Shown here one piece after another: positions 1 to 17,600 of a stretch of DNA of 64,000 bases; positions within the stretch are counted from its first letter, which is position 1; each line of letters opens with the position of its first letter. The stretch is from Apostichopus japonicus (taxonomy: Eukaryota; Echinodermata; Holothuroidea; Aspidochirotida; Stichopodidae). The notes under the pieces were generated by a model. It made no database searches. It had not been told where the DNA came from and was given only the letters and a program-made list of their open reading frames with translations. The stretch is taken from NCBI RefSeq assembly GCF_037975245.1, contig NC_092573.1, forward strand, positions 1,666,001 through 1,730,000. The letters are read 5' to 3'. The translations under genes and the position numbers were made by a program.

Positions 1-102
1 TAATGCTATCTTAATGTTTTTAATGATCCTCACACCGGCAATGATTTACAGTGAAGTTGTCATGTCTAAATGTCTCTTGATTGATTTGATAGTACTTTAC
101 AG

Positions 103-3323
<3,221 letters not shown>

Positions 3324-4150
3324 TCTACTCTGGAATCATCTACTCTTGAATCATCTCAAGCAGTCTGCAAGTTCATTGAGTTAATGTTTCTATTGATGTC
3401 GCTGTCCTACATTTTACATCAGGTCACCATGTTCTCGGCTGCAGTTTTCTGGACCTCAGACGTTATATATGCTTTTTGAACAAACACGACTAACAATAAC
3501 CTACCGTAGTTTGTCCTGCTTGAGGATATATGAGACAATATTCATTATAGCTTGGAGAGAGTTTCAATGCTGCCTTTTTTTATCAAAAGGTGCCTTGCCC
3601 TGGACTGAAATGCTTCACACGTTGTGAGTGATGTTCCCTAAATATTCCAGTGTTCTTTTTCATTATACTCGTTGTTTTTTGTAACTTTTTTATGCATGGA
3701 TCTTTCATTTATATTAATATTTACATACATTCATAACTTACAAATTTTGAAGTATTTTATGAGAAAAAATAGATGTCAAGTCTGTTACTATTGCATGTTC
3801 ATGATATGTGTTCAAGTGTAACATATCATCTTCTAGCCTGTCAAAATAGTTTATATTCATTCAGCTACGAATCTCTTCACTGCAACAATGCGGAAAGCCA
3901 TATGATAACAAGTCCTTGTTTTCCTACGCCCATCATGACAAGAATAGTTCCTCTATTAGAATACTCTCCATGGTTCATCATTCATTCACATCAATGCCAA
4001 CTGTACACTGTGGTCCAGATTTGCTTCTTAAACTCCGTCTGATGTCGCAAGGCACAACAAACAGCTGTTGAAAATACAGAAAACTAGTGTCAGCAATGGT
4101 GACATTGATTTATTGTCAACTAGACAATTAAATTATGACCGTGTTCCAAG
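3324..4150 (+). other. SMC5 3' UTR, probably overlapping the FOCAD 3' end
   Basis: No further coding potential for SMC5 follows the stop at 3323. The first good polyadenylation-like hexamer I find on + is ATTAAA at 4128-4133. If it is used, the SMC5 3' UTR would run antisense across the last FOCAD coding exon (3991-4064). On the - strand an AATATA-type signal lies near 3707-3716, which would put the FOCAD 3' end inside the SMC5 3' UTR. Both ends are inference from hexamers only. Confidence 0.4.
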
Positions 4151-7100
4151 TTCAGATAAATATTGATTACAAAACTTGTTTGTGATCTTTAGTTTGTACC
4201 TTTAATCTTTTCTTGATATTCTGGATGGAGATTTCCAGCTGGTACATTGTGCATGGCTATTAACCATTGTAAGACCTGCAAGTGTGGAAAATTACGTGAG
4301 AGATAAAACAAATATAACCGTCAGCACAGGTATTATTTTCATACTTTTGGTTCTTTTTCATCCAAATATTAAAAAAAAATCCCTGCTCCCCAATCTGTTC
4401 CCCTTGCCACACATAGTTTGGGAAGTGTGATGCTACGATGCTACTGCGATACTAGTGTGATGCTACATGTTATAACTACCTTTGCAGTGACCTGACTCCA
4501 AGGTGTCGTCTCCAACAGACTTAACACTGAATCAGTCACCACGTCAACACAGCCTCTGACAATGGCATCCTCATCTTTGTGGGAGCAGAAAGAAACTGCT
4601 GCCTCATCGTCACCTTCAGGCCACTGTCTGGGATCATCGGGTATTTGGAGCTGGCCGAAGGGTGCTACTCCTAGGAGAATGGGTGACTGGGGGCAGCACC
4701 ACACCGCTACTACACAGCAGAACAATCGAAAAAGAAATCTGGTGGCCTGTAAAGACAAGAAGTGATAGAAATGATGTCACTTATTGATACCATTGACAAG
4801 TGATAGCAGGAATTAAAAAAAGTTACACTTTAACAATACAGAGAGGGACGAAACAGATGAACACAAGAACAAAGCTGGTAAATACAACTCTGGGTAAAAT
4901 AGCAGAGAAAGATGCACACTTTACTCACAGAAGGATAAGAGAAGCAAGAGAGAAGCACTGAACAAAGAGGAAGACCGAGACTAACTGATGAAGAAAGTGA
5001 TGAGACAAAGGTGGACAAGTGACAATCTGGTGGTGACCGGGAGACACGAAAAATAAAAATATAAAAGGGAACAAGGGTGAAGAAAAGATAAAAAGAAAAG
5101 AAATGAAGCAATATCATGATGGGTGCGAGGAAGAGACTAGTGAAGGGGGGGGGGAGGAGGGAGGGGATGATAAACTTACTTGAGACACTGTTCTTCCCTC
5201 TTTCAATTGTGTTTTTCCTGACGCTACATTGTGACTATGTCCCATTAATTCCACCAACCACTGCATTCTGGCAGCCACTGATGTGTACTTAGTCTGTGGT
5301 TGGCCCTCAATCCGAGTACTACATTGGAGTAAACCTCTGCTCAGACATATGATGAGGCAGGCATGATTCTCCTCTGAGGACATGTTCATTCCTACATCTG
5401 AAGAAGAAATTGTACAAGCCTCTAAATGCAATGTCTACCATGCAGGAAAATTGAATATTATGCAACAAACATACCTAAAGATTCCATCATAGGGGATAAT
5501 ATTTCCACTGATAAACAACACTTATGTCAGAAGTAACCTGAAGGACTAACAGTGTTGTGTGTTAATGGTAGATATATAACCAAACCCTCTCTGTTTTGAC
5601 GGGTGTACCCCAGCACCTGACCACGTTCTCCAATACTGAGGGAGGTGAAGGTACCCCATGCATCACCTCTGCAACCATGGTGATTAAACTTGAAAGGACA
5701 GAACCCAAACCAAGATTCCCAATTCAGAAATACCAAGAGCACAGAAGGCTCCACGTAACACTGCAAACCATAAGTATTAGCACCAAAAATCTGATAAATA
5801 CACCCCACTCTATCTGACATGTGGGAATATCATTGTGTAACATTGCATGTGTATATTCCCTTCAATGATGTTCTCACCTATACAGGCATTCAGCCAAGCC
5901 ATTGACTGCCTACCACATCCGATTAAGTAGGACCGTAAAAGTGTTGACTTCACTAAGTTACCCTGCAAGATAATTTTAGAAACAAAAAGTTAGTACTGTG
6001 CTTCTAGGATTTAGGAACCTATCCAGAAATTATCAATGTGAAGAGTATCTGCCATTTGAGCAAATGTTTTTTGTTTGAAACCGACAACTTTGACAAATGT
6101 AAAATTATATGAAGGAAACAAAATAAAAACAAACCATCTAATCCAAAATCGTGTGTCACGAAGCTAGCGCAATCACGAAAAATATCTTTTTATCAGAATC
6201 CAGGAATATTTTAAATAGATAGACTGTTGGAGCATAGTTTCAACATCTGATAATACCTCTGTTGTGCTTACACAACAAACTTTCATTCGTACTGCCGTTT
6301 CACTGATACCCTTGAGTTTACCCTAATTTGTTCGTTCTTTGCCAAAAAGACCAAAATCTTAGGATAAAAGTACCTACTCACAACAATGTTTCTGCATGAT
6401 GCATTGACAGAGATGTATGACATAGGCTATCAGGATAAGTATTGGTTTGTGTGTGTTCATAAAGGAGTTTAACATAAACTTTGTAATTACAATTCCTGTT
6501 GAAAGTCACTACCATTTCTGTAATTACTAACGTAATAAGTGTTACCTAAATTTCCTTTTATCTATACTTACTTCCTGAGCAGGGTGGCTAACAACATCAA
6601 TCATTTCACTGGGAAGGTATACAAGGCACTCAGCAAGAAGCTTAAAGGTAGACTGTGGGTTAACCTGACAAAATTGAAATATAAAACAACTAAAAAATTC
6701 ATGAAATCCAAAAATGACAACACTGTTCAACCAAGGCCACTTTTACACCTAGAAACAGGAAAGAATTAAATACAAGATAGTTGTAGGAATCTTTAAAAAG
6801 AACCGAATCACAGTCTTTCCAGTTAGTTCACTTTAGAAGTTGAATATCCAATTATTATTTTTTCTGTTTCCTAAATGGTTTCACCTGAGAACAACCAAGA
6901 TCAAATAACAGGAAAGCATCTTTTCATTTAATCCTTTTGTTGACTTTGTATTTCTCTATTTTCTGTCTTATTCCATGTCTGTATATAACAAGAAATACTG
7001 GAGGGATTTCAAAATACAAAATGTTAAATCATTGGACAGGTACGTAGAGAGTATGATTTCATTCTTACAGTCGTCATATTTTGTATTTTCTAGTCAACTA

Positions 7101-8651
7101 TGAATATCCTTTCAGTATCAATGATCACTTTCAACACCATTTGGAATTCATCTCCTATCAAACGTTTGTCTTTGTTCTTTCCTCACACATTTAGATCCTT
7201 CTGAGACAAAAAAAAAAAATCCTGACCTCCCAAATGTTGACCATCAAACTCATCTCTAGAGTTCTTCTATTTTTTTGAGATACATTGGCAAACGGTTGCA
7301 AAGAACATTTTGTTTTACTTGCAGACAGCTTGTACCTTTAAATGTGTTCAAAACAACATGCAGGTGACCCCATACCTTATTAACATAATACACAAAATAG
7401 ATTTGGCTGAGTTTAAATACATGTTTACACTAAAGAAACTTACCAGACTTTCTACCGTCAAGCTATCAAACATCTTTTCTGTGAATTCATGGAGTAACTG
7501 CATGACTGACTGAGGGGGCTCTGTTAACCTCAGAGCACCCAGCAGACCCCTGAGGGTGACGATGGAGACCTCTGAATCTCTGCTAATAACTTCCGGCAGA
7601 ACGAGACTGAAGAGGAAACTCTTCACTTTGTTTACAGGAAGATGCTGAGCAAGAACTGGCAGCGAAAGCAACAACAGACGTTTTGTTTCTACCTAAAAAA
7701 ATAAAAAAATTTAAGATACATTGTGATCAAACGATGTGCAGATGTTGTGAAGAAACCTTTTTATGAGAGTGAAAATAAAGAATACAAAATATGAGAATTT
7801 TGAGGATGAAAATAAAAGAGAAAACACAGTCCAGTTTCTGATGCAAACACAACTAGCAATCAAATCCATACAGGACTGGGATTTTATCACTGCTATGAGC
7901 CAGTAGTTTAACAATTCAAGACTTCAGTCAACACATTTCAAATGAGAAGAGATTCGTATGGGTTTGTGGAGCTTTTCCCCATATCAGGCTGTCTAGCACA
8001 AAGCTTTGAAAAATTTGGACAAATATAGAAAGATTTGGCTGTAATGGAAGAGAAAAGGAGGTCAAAATGAACATGTTATGACTTTAATCATGCTTATACT
8101 GGATACACCACTTTCATCAATTCACAGCATATTGAAAACAGGCATTACAAAGTAAAATAAAAAATGGGAATGTAAATAATACAATAGAAGAAAGTACATA
8201 CAGATAAAACACTATAAATTAGAGTGACTCCAGCTAGTGACATGACTTTAGTCAAGAATATTACTAATGATTCAACTCAAGCTCAACATGAAATTATTCA
8301 TTTACAACTCCACTTAGCAGCAGAAACATAGGAAACATCTATGCATTAGAGTAAGAGTTTAGACATTCTAACCGATGCATTAACAAAACAGCTATTTATT
8401 CTCTCTCATCTCCTGATCTTGATGATCACATATACTGAACCAGATGGTGAAAACCACTCTCCAAGTCACAGTTAACCTAGTATGCATACGGTTTATTGAA
8501 TAGACTAAATAACCACAATTTACTTGACCTACTTCTAAACTGTTGTAAAGAGAGGCTGTTGATATCCATGATGAGAGGAAGAGTGATGCATTATGGGAAG
8601 ATGGACACTGAGAGAGTGCCAGCTCTACCAGGCAGTACTGCATGTGTGGAC
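3991..8651 (-). CDS. FOCAD: FOCAD exons 25-32 (residues 1421-1817) and stop
   Basis: Exons: 8533-8651, 7444-7692, 6572-6652, 5878-5962, 5180-5421, 4480-4746, 4200-4275 and 3991-4064. Exon 25 ([11 protein letters not shown]...) has two partial tandem copies just upstream. Exon 29 contains [17 protein letters not shown]. Exon 31 ends at a GTACAA donor; if it were read through, an in-frame TAA comes at 4189-4191. The last exon restores the family C-terminus ([14 protein letters not shown]) in the correct phase, so I prefer the spliced form. Confidence 0.92.
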
Positions 8652-11600
8652 CTTACAAATGTAAAACAAAAGATACAAAAAGAGACCATGACTTTTGATA
8701 TCAATGATGTCAGGGAGAGTGATGCATTATGGGAAGATGGACACTGAGAGAGTGCCAGCTCTACCAGGCAGTACTGCATGTGTGGACCTTACAAATGTAA
8801 AACAAAAGATATGATAAGAAACCATGACTCATGATCTCCATGACAGGAAGAGTGATGCATTATGGGAAGATGGACACTGAGAGAGTGCCAACTCTACCAG
8901 GCATGTACTGCATGTGTGGACCTTACAAATGTAAAACAAAAGATACAAAAAGAAACCTAGACAAGGATTCAAATAGAACTATATAGAAAATGGGTATTTC
9001 AAGTTTATGTACGGCATACTCTTTTCGTCAAGATCCTCAACGTAATAACCAGATGCAGTGACTGCTTTCAATGGAAACAGAATACCTTGCAGTAGTATAC
9101 TTATCTCAGGAATCAGTATACTCAGAATCAGTATCTCAGATTTAAAGCTTACAGAATGGATTGTTAAGGCAAAGAAAAGAAAGGCATACCTAGCTCATTC
9201 TATAGTTATACAACAACAAAGTAACAACTTTCATTCTTCCTGGACAAACTAACAACAATCAGTTAAATTAATATAAATGATCAAGATAAGAAGAGTCAAA
9301 GATTTCTTAAAGGTGAAAATAGACAAGGTTTAAATAATCATCTCACCGAATGGTAGCCTCAAAAGTGGCCCGATCAGTATCGCCCAATTTACTGGTGGGA
9401 GAGAATTGGATCCACTACCAGTGAGGGCAGCACATACAATTTCCAACTGCCACGAAGGTACCACCTCTGGTCCTCGTTGAGCTCCGTCTTGTAACAATTC
9501 AGCACAGGCCCGAAGCAGACTATCCTCAGAAAGGTATTCATAGTTAGCAGGTACTGAAGTAGTAAAAGAAGAAGAACTACATTAAATAAAAAATTTACAA
9601 CCAAAGAAAGAGTCCTTACCTTCATTTTTCATAAGGAATACAGTTAGTCTTGAAATGCCTCGACCTTGCAAACATTTACTTTATCAGGTAACAAAAAAAC
9701 AAAAACTTCTACCAACTCACTATAACCTACATGTAGTGTTAACTTCAAGCTCAGTGGGGTATATCAGTCCCTACATAGTCAGTGGTAACCATGGCATCAA
9801 ATGTCTCTTGTGAGGGGGATCACCATCTTTTAGTTACTTGCTACCTAGCTTTGTTTGAGTGTAATTAGTAGGTCTGCTTCCATGCAAAATGTTTACTGAG
9901 AAACTACGAGTTCATTACATTTGCTTGATTGACAGTTAGGTCGAATCTCTGTAGTCTCTCTCACATTGACACATATTTCTGGGAACAGTCATTGGAACCT
10001 TACACCAACAGTTGCTATTGTCGACTAGGAGGGAAAATGAAATAACTCATTTTGTCTGATGCACACCGTCAGGTGTAATTAGTTTAGAGACCCAAGGTTC
10101 AGGAAGCCTTACAGTAGGTTATATGAGACCCTATCCGTTTTAGATCGAACACCGGCTAATTTCAAGCCTTCTCTTTTCGATAAGTGTTCAGAGGATAACA
10201 AGGCAGGGGTGTGAATTCACTCCCAATCCTGCTCCCGGGACATCCATTTAACATCCCCATCTGACGGACGAGAGTTTATACCCCAGCATCTGACCACGGC
10301 CTCAAGTACTGAGGTAGGCAAAGGCACCCAATTTGACATCCCTGCAGTGTAGCCATGACAAACAAAGTTGTTTCGAAACCAAGTGAAGAACAGAAACAAT
10401 ACCCTTTCCCAAGTTCACAAACCAGAAATACCAAATGCACGGAGACTCTGCAAATCACCACTGCACTGCAGCGATGTTTGATTATGTCAAGAGAATCTGG
10501 CTCCTGGAATTATGATCCTGGAACCTAAGGATTGTGAGGCGGACACTCTAACCGCTGAATCAAGCCTTTGGTTTTTAGGCCAAATGATCAGAATAGAACA
10601 CTCACGACAATTAAAGTGGGTAGATTGTTTTACGTGCCAGATAGATGTTCGTTCTGCATTGAAACAACAATACATGGCAGGTTCAATCCATCATGATACT
10701 CTTACTGGTTAACCAGCTGCTGCTGCTGAGTGCAGGCTCAGTACACACATCAGTAACGATATTCCAACACGTCTCCAACACGTCAGGTCTAACTGTCAAT
10801 GTTTATCTACTTCACAAGTTGTAATAATTATCAAGAAATCTTGTTTACAGCCTTAGATTCATGACTTAACCACAGTATCCTCATCTAAACTCTTATCTTG
10901 GCGGGGGGGGGGGGGGGTTTGCTGATTTCGTCTGGTTTCAAGGTCCCCATTCGACCAACTGGACAACAGCTTAGTTGGCAATTTATGCCCCAGTCTGCTC
11001 TTAACTGCCCACAGCACTATCACAAATCAAACTGATATATTTTTTAATAAAGTTATCTGTAAAGTAAATGTACCTGCTCCTTTATGGCGTTGTGAGCATG
11101 ACTTGACGAAGGAGAACGTTCCTAACCCTACCAGTAATGGAGCTTGCAACCTCAGATCCTGACATTCTACAACGAGCTGTAGAAACAGAAGGAATGCAGA
11201 CACAAGTAAACAACAACGACTATATCAAACAATAAAGATATCCTATATATATCATATATCAGACAGATTAAAAATATAGCTAAAGAAGTGGAAAAAAAAC
11301 AATATCATGCAGAACATTGTTACATCCCAAACAAGATTAGTAAACCCTTCCACTCTGAGCTTCCTTGTCTCACTAATAAGACTTTTGACATTCAGTGAAA
11401 GACATTAACAAAGTTAACGTTTTATACAAACTCACAAAAACAGACATGAAATTTGGAAATAATGACTTTAACCTTCAAATTTCACTTTCCATGGAGTTCA
11501 TCAAAAATGCGATCTTAAGCAGTCATGCTTTGCTCCATTAAGGTTTAGTAGTGAACTAATAGATCAAATGATATCAATTATCGTAGACTCATCCTGTTCT

Positions 11601-14600
11601 TCTTTCATTATTTATATCTGACAAAACTTAAGCGTATGATACAAAAATACAATTATTTATACCGATATGTATACACCAGATTCACTGCCTCTTAGTCTAG
11701 GGTTCCAATTAATTTTTCCAAGATTGATAAACATTGGATGAAGCAAAAAGGCCAGAAAATCAAACCTCACTATACCTAGTCAAAAATAGTCAAGCGTAGT
11801 AAGGCCTACAGGGTTGATATTTGCTGCAGCTGGATTGAATACATTGTGGACCACATATTGGCCCATGGACCACCTATTGAGAACCCCTAATCTGAGTAAA
11901 TGATAGAGGTTATAATAACCAGATAAGAATAAAGGACATTACCAGTAAGCAATCATAATAGGTTGTACCTGCTCAGTGAGTTTGATTATCTGGACCATTT
12001 CTTGTTCTGCTTCAGTCTTGAAGTTAGCAGTCCCACTGGGACTGAATAATGGACCTAGTCCTGAAATGAAGCCCACAAGCCCATCGATAGCATCGACCTG
12101 TTGCTCTGTAGAAGAATCCTAGAAAACAAACAGTTCTGCAGTGAACAGGAGGATCTCACAATGTTTTGTTTGTTTGTTCAACTATATTTCAACCATCAAC
12201 GTTATCAACATTTAACATAATTCAAGTATATACATACAAAGTATATGGTTGTGGGGATCCTTGAAAAGTTCATAAGAACTTGTAAGTGAGGTATCCCCAA
12301 ATACAAACTGACAAAGTATAACAAAGGTACAAAGTATGACCAAAAAAAAATGTTACAAGAAAAATGAATAATAATAATAAGGAAAATAAAATGGAAGATA
12401 AAACCAACTGAAAGTTTATGCTATATTTCTTCAAATATGGTTATAAATTCATGAGTTATGAACACTGAAAAGAGTTTCAAAACCCAAATAGATACTAAGC
12501 ATTTAGTATTTAGAGCTGTCACGTTTTTTTTCATGGAATGATTAGTTTACAGGCATGTCAACTACCACATACTTACTCCAATCGCACTATTTTGCAAGAA
12601 AAATATCTAGACTAGAAGAAAAAAAGTAACAACTTTCCCTCTACAGTATCAATCAGTAAGTGCTACTTACATTGCTATTTAACGTTGCTTTCCATTCTCT
12701 CACACTTGACATGATGATGGTGTCGGCGGTGGGATGAGCAGCTACACATAAACTGTGACCAAGAAGTCCTACACTGGATCTCACACCTGTATGCTGTAAA
12801 TACAAGATAGGTCAAAGGTCAGTATTGCCACAGCAGCTGCCTAAATAGCATTCTACCACACACAAATAAAGAGCACACTACCACCACAATAATGAAAATG
12901 TAAAAAAAAGGGTGAAAATATGGAAAAAGAGAACATGAGCTTAACAAGATATTGTTACTTTTCAAACAAATATCAACACTAAGCAAATACCTAGAACACT
13001 TTCACAGCAGATGTCTAACAAAGTTGGCTAATATGCAATACCTGATGCAGAGTACACCAGAGTATTGCCATTTTAACTATAAGACACACCCTGGTTAAAT
13101 TAACTTATTCCTGATCTGTTTTTTATCCTGTAGATATATTCGTTATCGTTCACTATAGTGTCCTATACACACAGATTAGTAACCACGAGTAGAACAACGT
13201 GAGTGTAAGCAAAGGTAGAAGTTCTCTTGTAAGTAAGGTATGTGTTGTGAGTACAAAGCTCTTACCACGAGTGTGAGTACATTATTTTGCACTAGTTCCT
13301 GCGCTTCTATTAAAATATGCCTGGAGTACAAGTACGAGTACAAATCTAAAAAGCTGAGTACCAGTACAGGGAACTATGCAAGTAGTACATACTCTCTATA
13401 AGTCTGTTTACACATCTAACTAGAAGAAGACCAGAAACACAAATGGAATGAAATGTTAAGTAGGAGCCTAACATGTGTGCCGCTTTCGATATGAAAGCAT
13501 ATAAAAGCATATACTAGTACATCTTCCTGATGATGAAAATGTCAGGCATTATGGCTTTAGCTTCCACAAATAACAATTTCCTTTCTTACCTCCCTCGATA
13601 ATTTCACCAGTTCCGTCACGATTGATTCAGCTTCTGTAGAAGTTACTATGTTGCTGTCGAAACCGGAAGCTGTCAACATCGCTATTGTCAGACCGAAAAC
13701 CTAACACGAAGATCAAGAAATATACATGAACATCTCAAATAATATAAATCATGTCACCATAAACGTTTGTTTGACAATGTCATTAATGAAAACCATTTGA
13801 TTGAAAACAGACTCACACAACAAAAAATAGTACTCCATTACCCCAAAGCTACCTTATGCACAAACCTATGACAATGTGATGTCATCCATATCAATAAAGA
13901 TATAATTATATTTACTATAAAGATAAAATGTAAAAACAATAACAAATACAGAAGGAAATGCTAACAAAACACCTCAAAACTACTATCAGATCCTCTCATG
14001 AAAATGTTTGCCTTTCGAAAGGAAGATGACACGTGGGGTTGCCTCTGGATTGAATCTCGAATCCCCACTAATGACACCATGCACCCAGAAAACACATAAC
14101 CACCAAATTTCCATTCCTGTCTGGTTAATTAAATCCATTTTCTGTTTTAATAATGTATGAATAGCTACTAAAAGAAATGTGTGCTTGAAATATAATTTAA
14201 AAAGATTCCCAAATGAGGAACATATTTCTGTTGTTAATCTCCATATTGCATGCTTCAGTCTAATCATCAAATCTGTACATGCACGCATTGTATTGAAACT
14301 TACTGTACAATGAAGGTGAACGATATCCTCTCCTTGTATTGCTGCCCTCAGTCTGGCTAGCACTTTAGTAACTTGCGAACCTACATGAAGGGAGCTATCT
14401 GCTGCCATCGCTGATAATGCCATTCCCAGTCCCAACATGGCACCAGAGCTGTGCTTATCCTTGGCAAAAGCAAGCTTTTCAAGCTGATCTAAAGAAGTGA
14501 CAATCCTTGCCAGGGCCTGTTGGTACAAATCAATTGTATAAATATCTGGAAAAATATCATAACAGTATTATATGGTATAAACCCATTAGCAGGATTTGGG

Positions 14601-17600
14601 CTCTAAGAGGGAGAAGGTGTGACAAGGAAAATCAAGTCTATGTAAAATTTTCAAACTGAATACTTATAGACGATATCAGTCTGACCTACAAAAATGGTCG
14701 TCGAATGGACTATTCACTTCTAACACTCTCGACTGAATCTTGACACTTTTTTTTGTATTTTTCCTTCATTATTAGAACTGTGTTATTAGCCACATTACCT
14801 CATCTCCGATCACTTCCACATATTTCTCTTCAGATAGTTTATTCAGTAACAGGCCCATAGCGACACCAGGTAGCATAGAACAATTATCAATGGCTTCTCT
14901 GTCAGAGGGGGCTGTCTCAATCCCGATGAATGAACAGATCGCTTTAATGATTTTATCAATAAGATTCGCATCGACAGCAATCAACATTGGTGCAATCTGT
15001 GATAATCCCAACGCTGCCACCAGTTTGGAACTTTTGGATTCATGTCTAAAGCCCTGCAAGAGAAATAAAGCAAAGGAACAATAGAATGGTAAATTATGCA
15101 AATATGTTAATGAAGTAAACACATAGGTATACAGTGTGTAATCCTGCAATGCATTTCGTAGAAAGTATACAAAGAATTATCAACAGCAAAAGAGTCGAGC
15201 AATATTGAAAACAAAGATGGAAAAATCTGTTGTGTATTTGAGTTTAGCATCGTTTCAAGTACTTCATTTAACATCACCTGTATCGAAATTAAGCACAACC
15301 ATGTACCCCTTCAAGTTAAGAGACGCTTTCTCATCTGACTCAGAGAATGAAAAACATTTTTGATGGCTGATAAGTAGTAACCATTAAGAATTTGAACATG
15401 GTTAGATGTTGGGAAAGTTGTCTCTGACATTATCAGCCAAACCGAGTTCAGAAGGAGTCTCGGTTGGACATCACCCTCCTGCGAACAAAGTAGTGCATAC
15501 AATACCGATTCCCTTGACGCACCAAAGAGGAGGTTACTAAGTCACAAAAACAAGTTTTTTTTTCCAACACTGTATCACAAAAGAGTGCAAAAATTGCATC
15601 TTGCTAGTCATGGTTCCATTTTAGGATCTTTGGTTACATCATTTAGTCGTACATTCCTCTGTACGATAAGTAAAATCACTCACTTACCTTCTGACACCAG
15701 CTGAAGATTCTCTGGTTTGTTTTATAAGAGCTATCTAAAACTAACAGCAGGGATTCGACAACCATGGCAAGCCATCTCTGATGACTCACAGATTCTGGTG
15801 CTAACGTTACCAATTTACCAGCATCTGCACCGAGGCTCAAGTAATGTTGAGTTGACACCACGGCAAGCCCAGCCAAAGCAAGTAAACAGTTGGGATTTGC
15901 TGAAGTATTATCTCTGTCAAATGGATATGCAGAAGAATGCAATGTCAGAAAATATAGTCAATACTCAATAGGTCAAAGGTCATAATTTTTTTCTTAATTG
16001 TTACTGTTCACAGGCTTCTTTATTTATTCAGCGAAAATACTCACAAGTGACATAAAAAATAAAAGAAAAAAATAATAAATAATTCATTTTTTTTATAATA
16101 TGAATACAAACAAGGATCAATCCTGGCTATTCTTTTGCTATTAAGTTAGATGGTAACATTACAGATGTAATGTATTATACTACTCATGCATATTCATAAA
16201 CTTACCTAGCAACGTTTTTCAGCTGGTCACATAATTTATCCCTAGCTTTGAGCCAGACAATCATCTCCACTTCTGGCACCTCATCTTCATTACTGTTCTG
16301 ACCTTGAGGGGCAGCTTGAGCAATCATTGCCTAAAGTTATATAGTACAAAGAAAATAATGATCATAACTGGAGCCACATAGTAAAAAGAGAATAATGATA
16401 ATAACTGGAGCCACAAAGATAAACTAGTGAAACTTCTCTTTGAAGGATACTATTAAATCTTGGTTTGCTTCTATGCCAATGAGGATTGTATTAGTTTTTA
16501 CCAACTTGTGTAGTTCTCTGTTACATATTGTCAGAATGACAAAAAAAAAGAAGTTTCTCCAGCAAAATATGAAAGTATCTATCCCGAGATTCGTTATAGT
16601 AAAATATGAGTTAAGAGTGTCTTTGTTTCTGAGTCTTTGTCTAAGAGTCTGGTAACAACCTTATCACATGGTGATGATGCTAAGACAGTACTCACATCAA
16701 TAGTGGCACGGAAGACTTTCGCCATAAATGAGGTCCAGGCAGACGGAAGCAGCAATAGACAGAATGGATCTCCTGTGAAACACGAGAGGGGAATCTGAAA
16801 ATAATAATATAAGGAAGATCATTACAGTCAAATGTCAAATATTTGACATTTATCACAAATAAACACCACAAATATGTAAATATTGGTTATAATCGTATGT
16901 ATGCATTCTGACAGAGGACACTTTCAGCACCTGCAGTAGCTTGGATAACTATACAGAGACATCATCACACAAGCATCATGCAAGCAGTCGTGAAATTAAT
17001 TTGATTTTATGACAAAGTACACAAAATAAGAGTATTTTGGCTTGTATACATGGACATGAAATAAGGCCACTACAGTAAGCTACAATTGTCACATGATCGA
17101 CTTCTCAGCCAAGATCTGCATTAATAAAGTGAAAATAGAAAAAGAAAAAAGAAAAAAATTGTCCTTTTAATAAAAGTAATTTTACAACATGATACAGTGG
17201 TATTGATTATCACTCAAACCATGAGTACAATTAATTAGTGCAGAAATCTTGTCTCCAGAGATGTATTGGGATGCGTAAAAAAATCAAGCGCTCCTCATAA
17301 GAAACCATAAAACGTAAGAAGTTATTTTGCCAGATCCTTTCATTTCTCTCTCTTTCACCAGTTTTACACTACATCCTAGTCACTTTGTTTTTCTGTTTAT
17401 AATGCAGTTGATATAGCTTTCTGATGAAATGTTGTTGTCACCAGGTAAAAACACGACCTGTCTATTTATCGTCCACATAATGTTTCCTACCTCATTCAAG
17501 ATGATTCGTAACATGTTCAGAAAGAGTTGTTCTTGACTGAGTAAGTGTCGCTTTCCTTGCTTGCCTCGGGACTTGTCAATCTTTGGTTGGTAGCAGAGCA

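Noticed and set aside
3773-4042. 89-residue + strand ORF after SMC5
   Set aside because: It is antisense to the last FOCAD coding exon and lies in the SMC5 3' UTR; composition and lack of motifs indicate a chance frame.
4189-4275. Alternative FOCAD C-terminus ending at the TAA at 4189-4191
   Set aside because: The downstream exon 3991-4064 restores the conserved C-terminus in the right phase, so the spliced form is far more likely.
8717-8957. Extra copies of FOCAD exon 25 as functional alternative exons
   Set aside because: Neither copy keeps the 3' half of the exon or a usable donor at a sensible distance, and one is frame-shifted.
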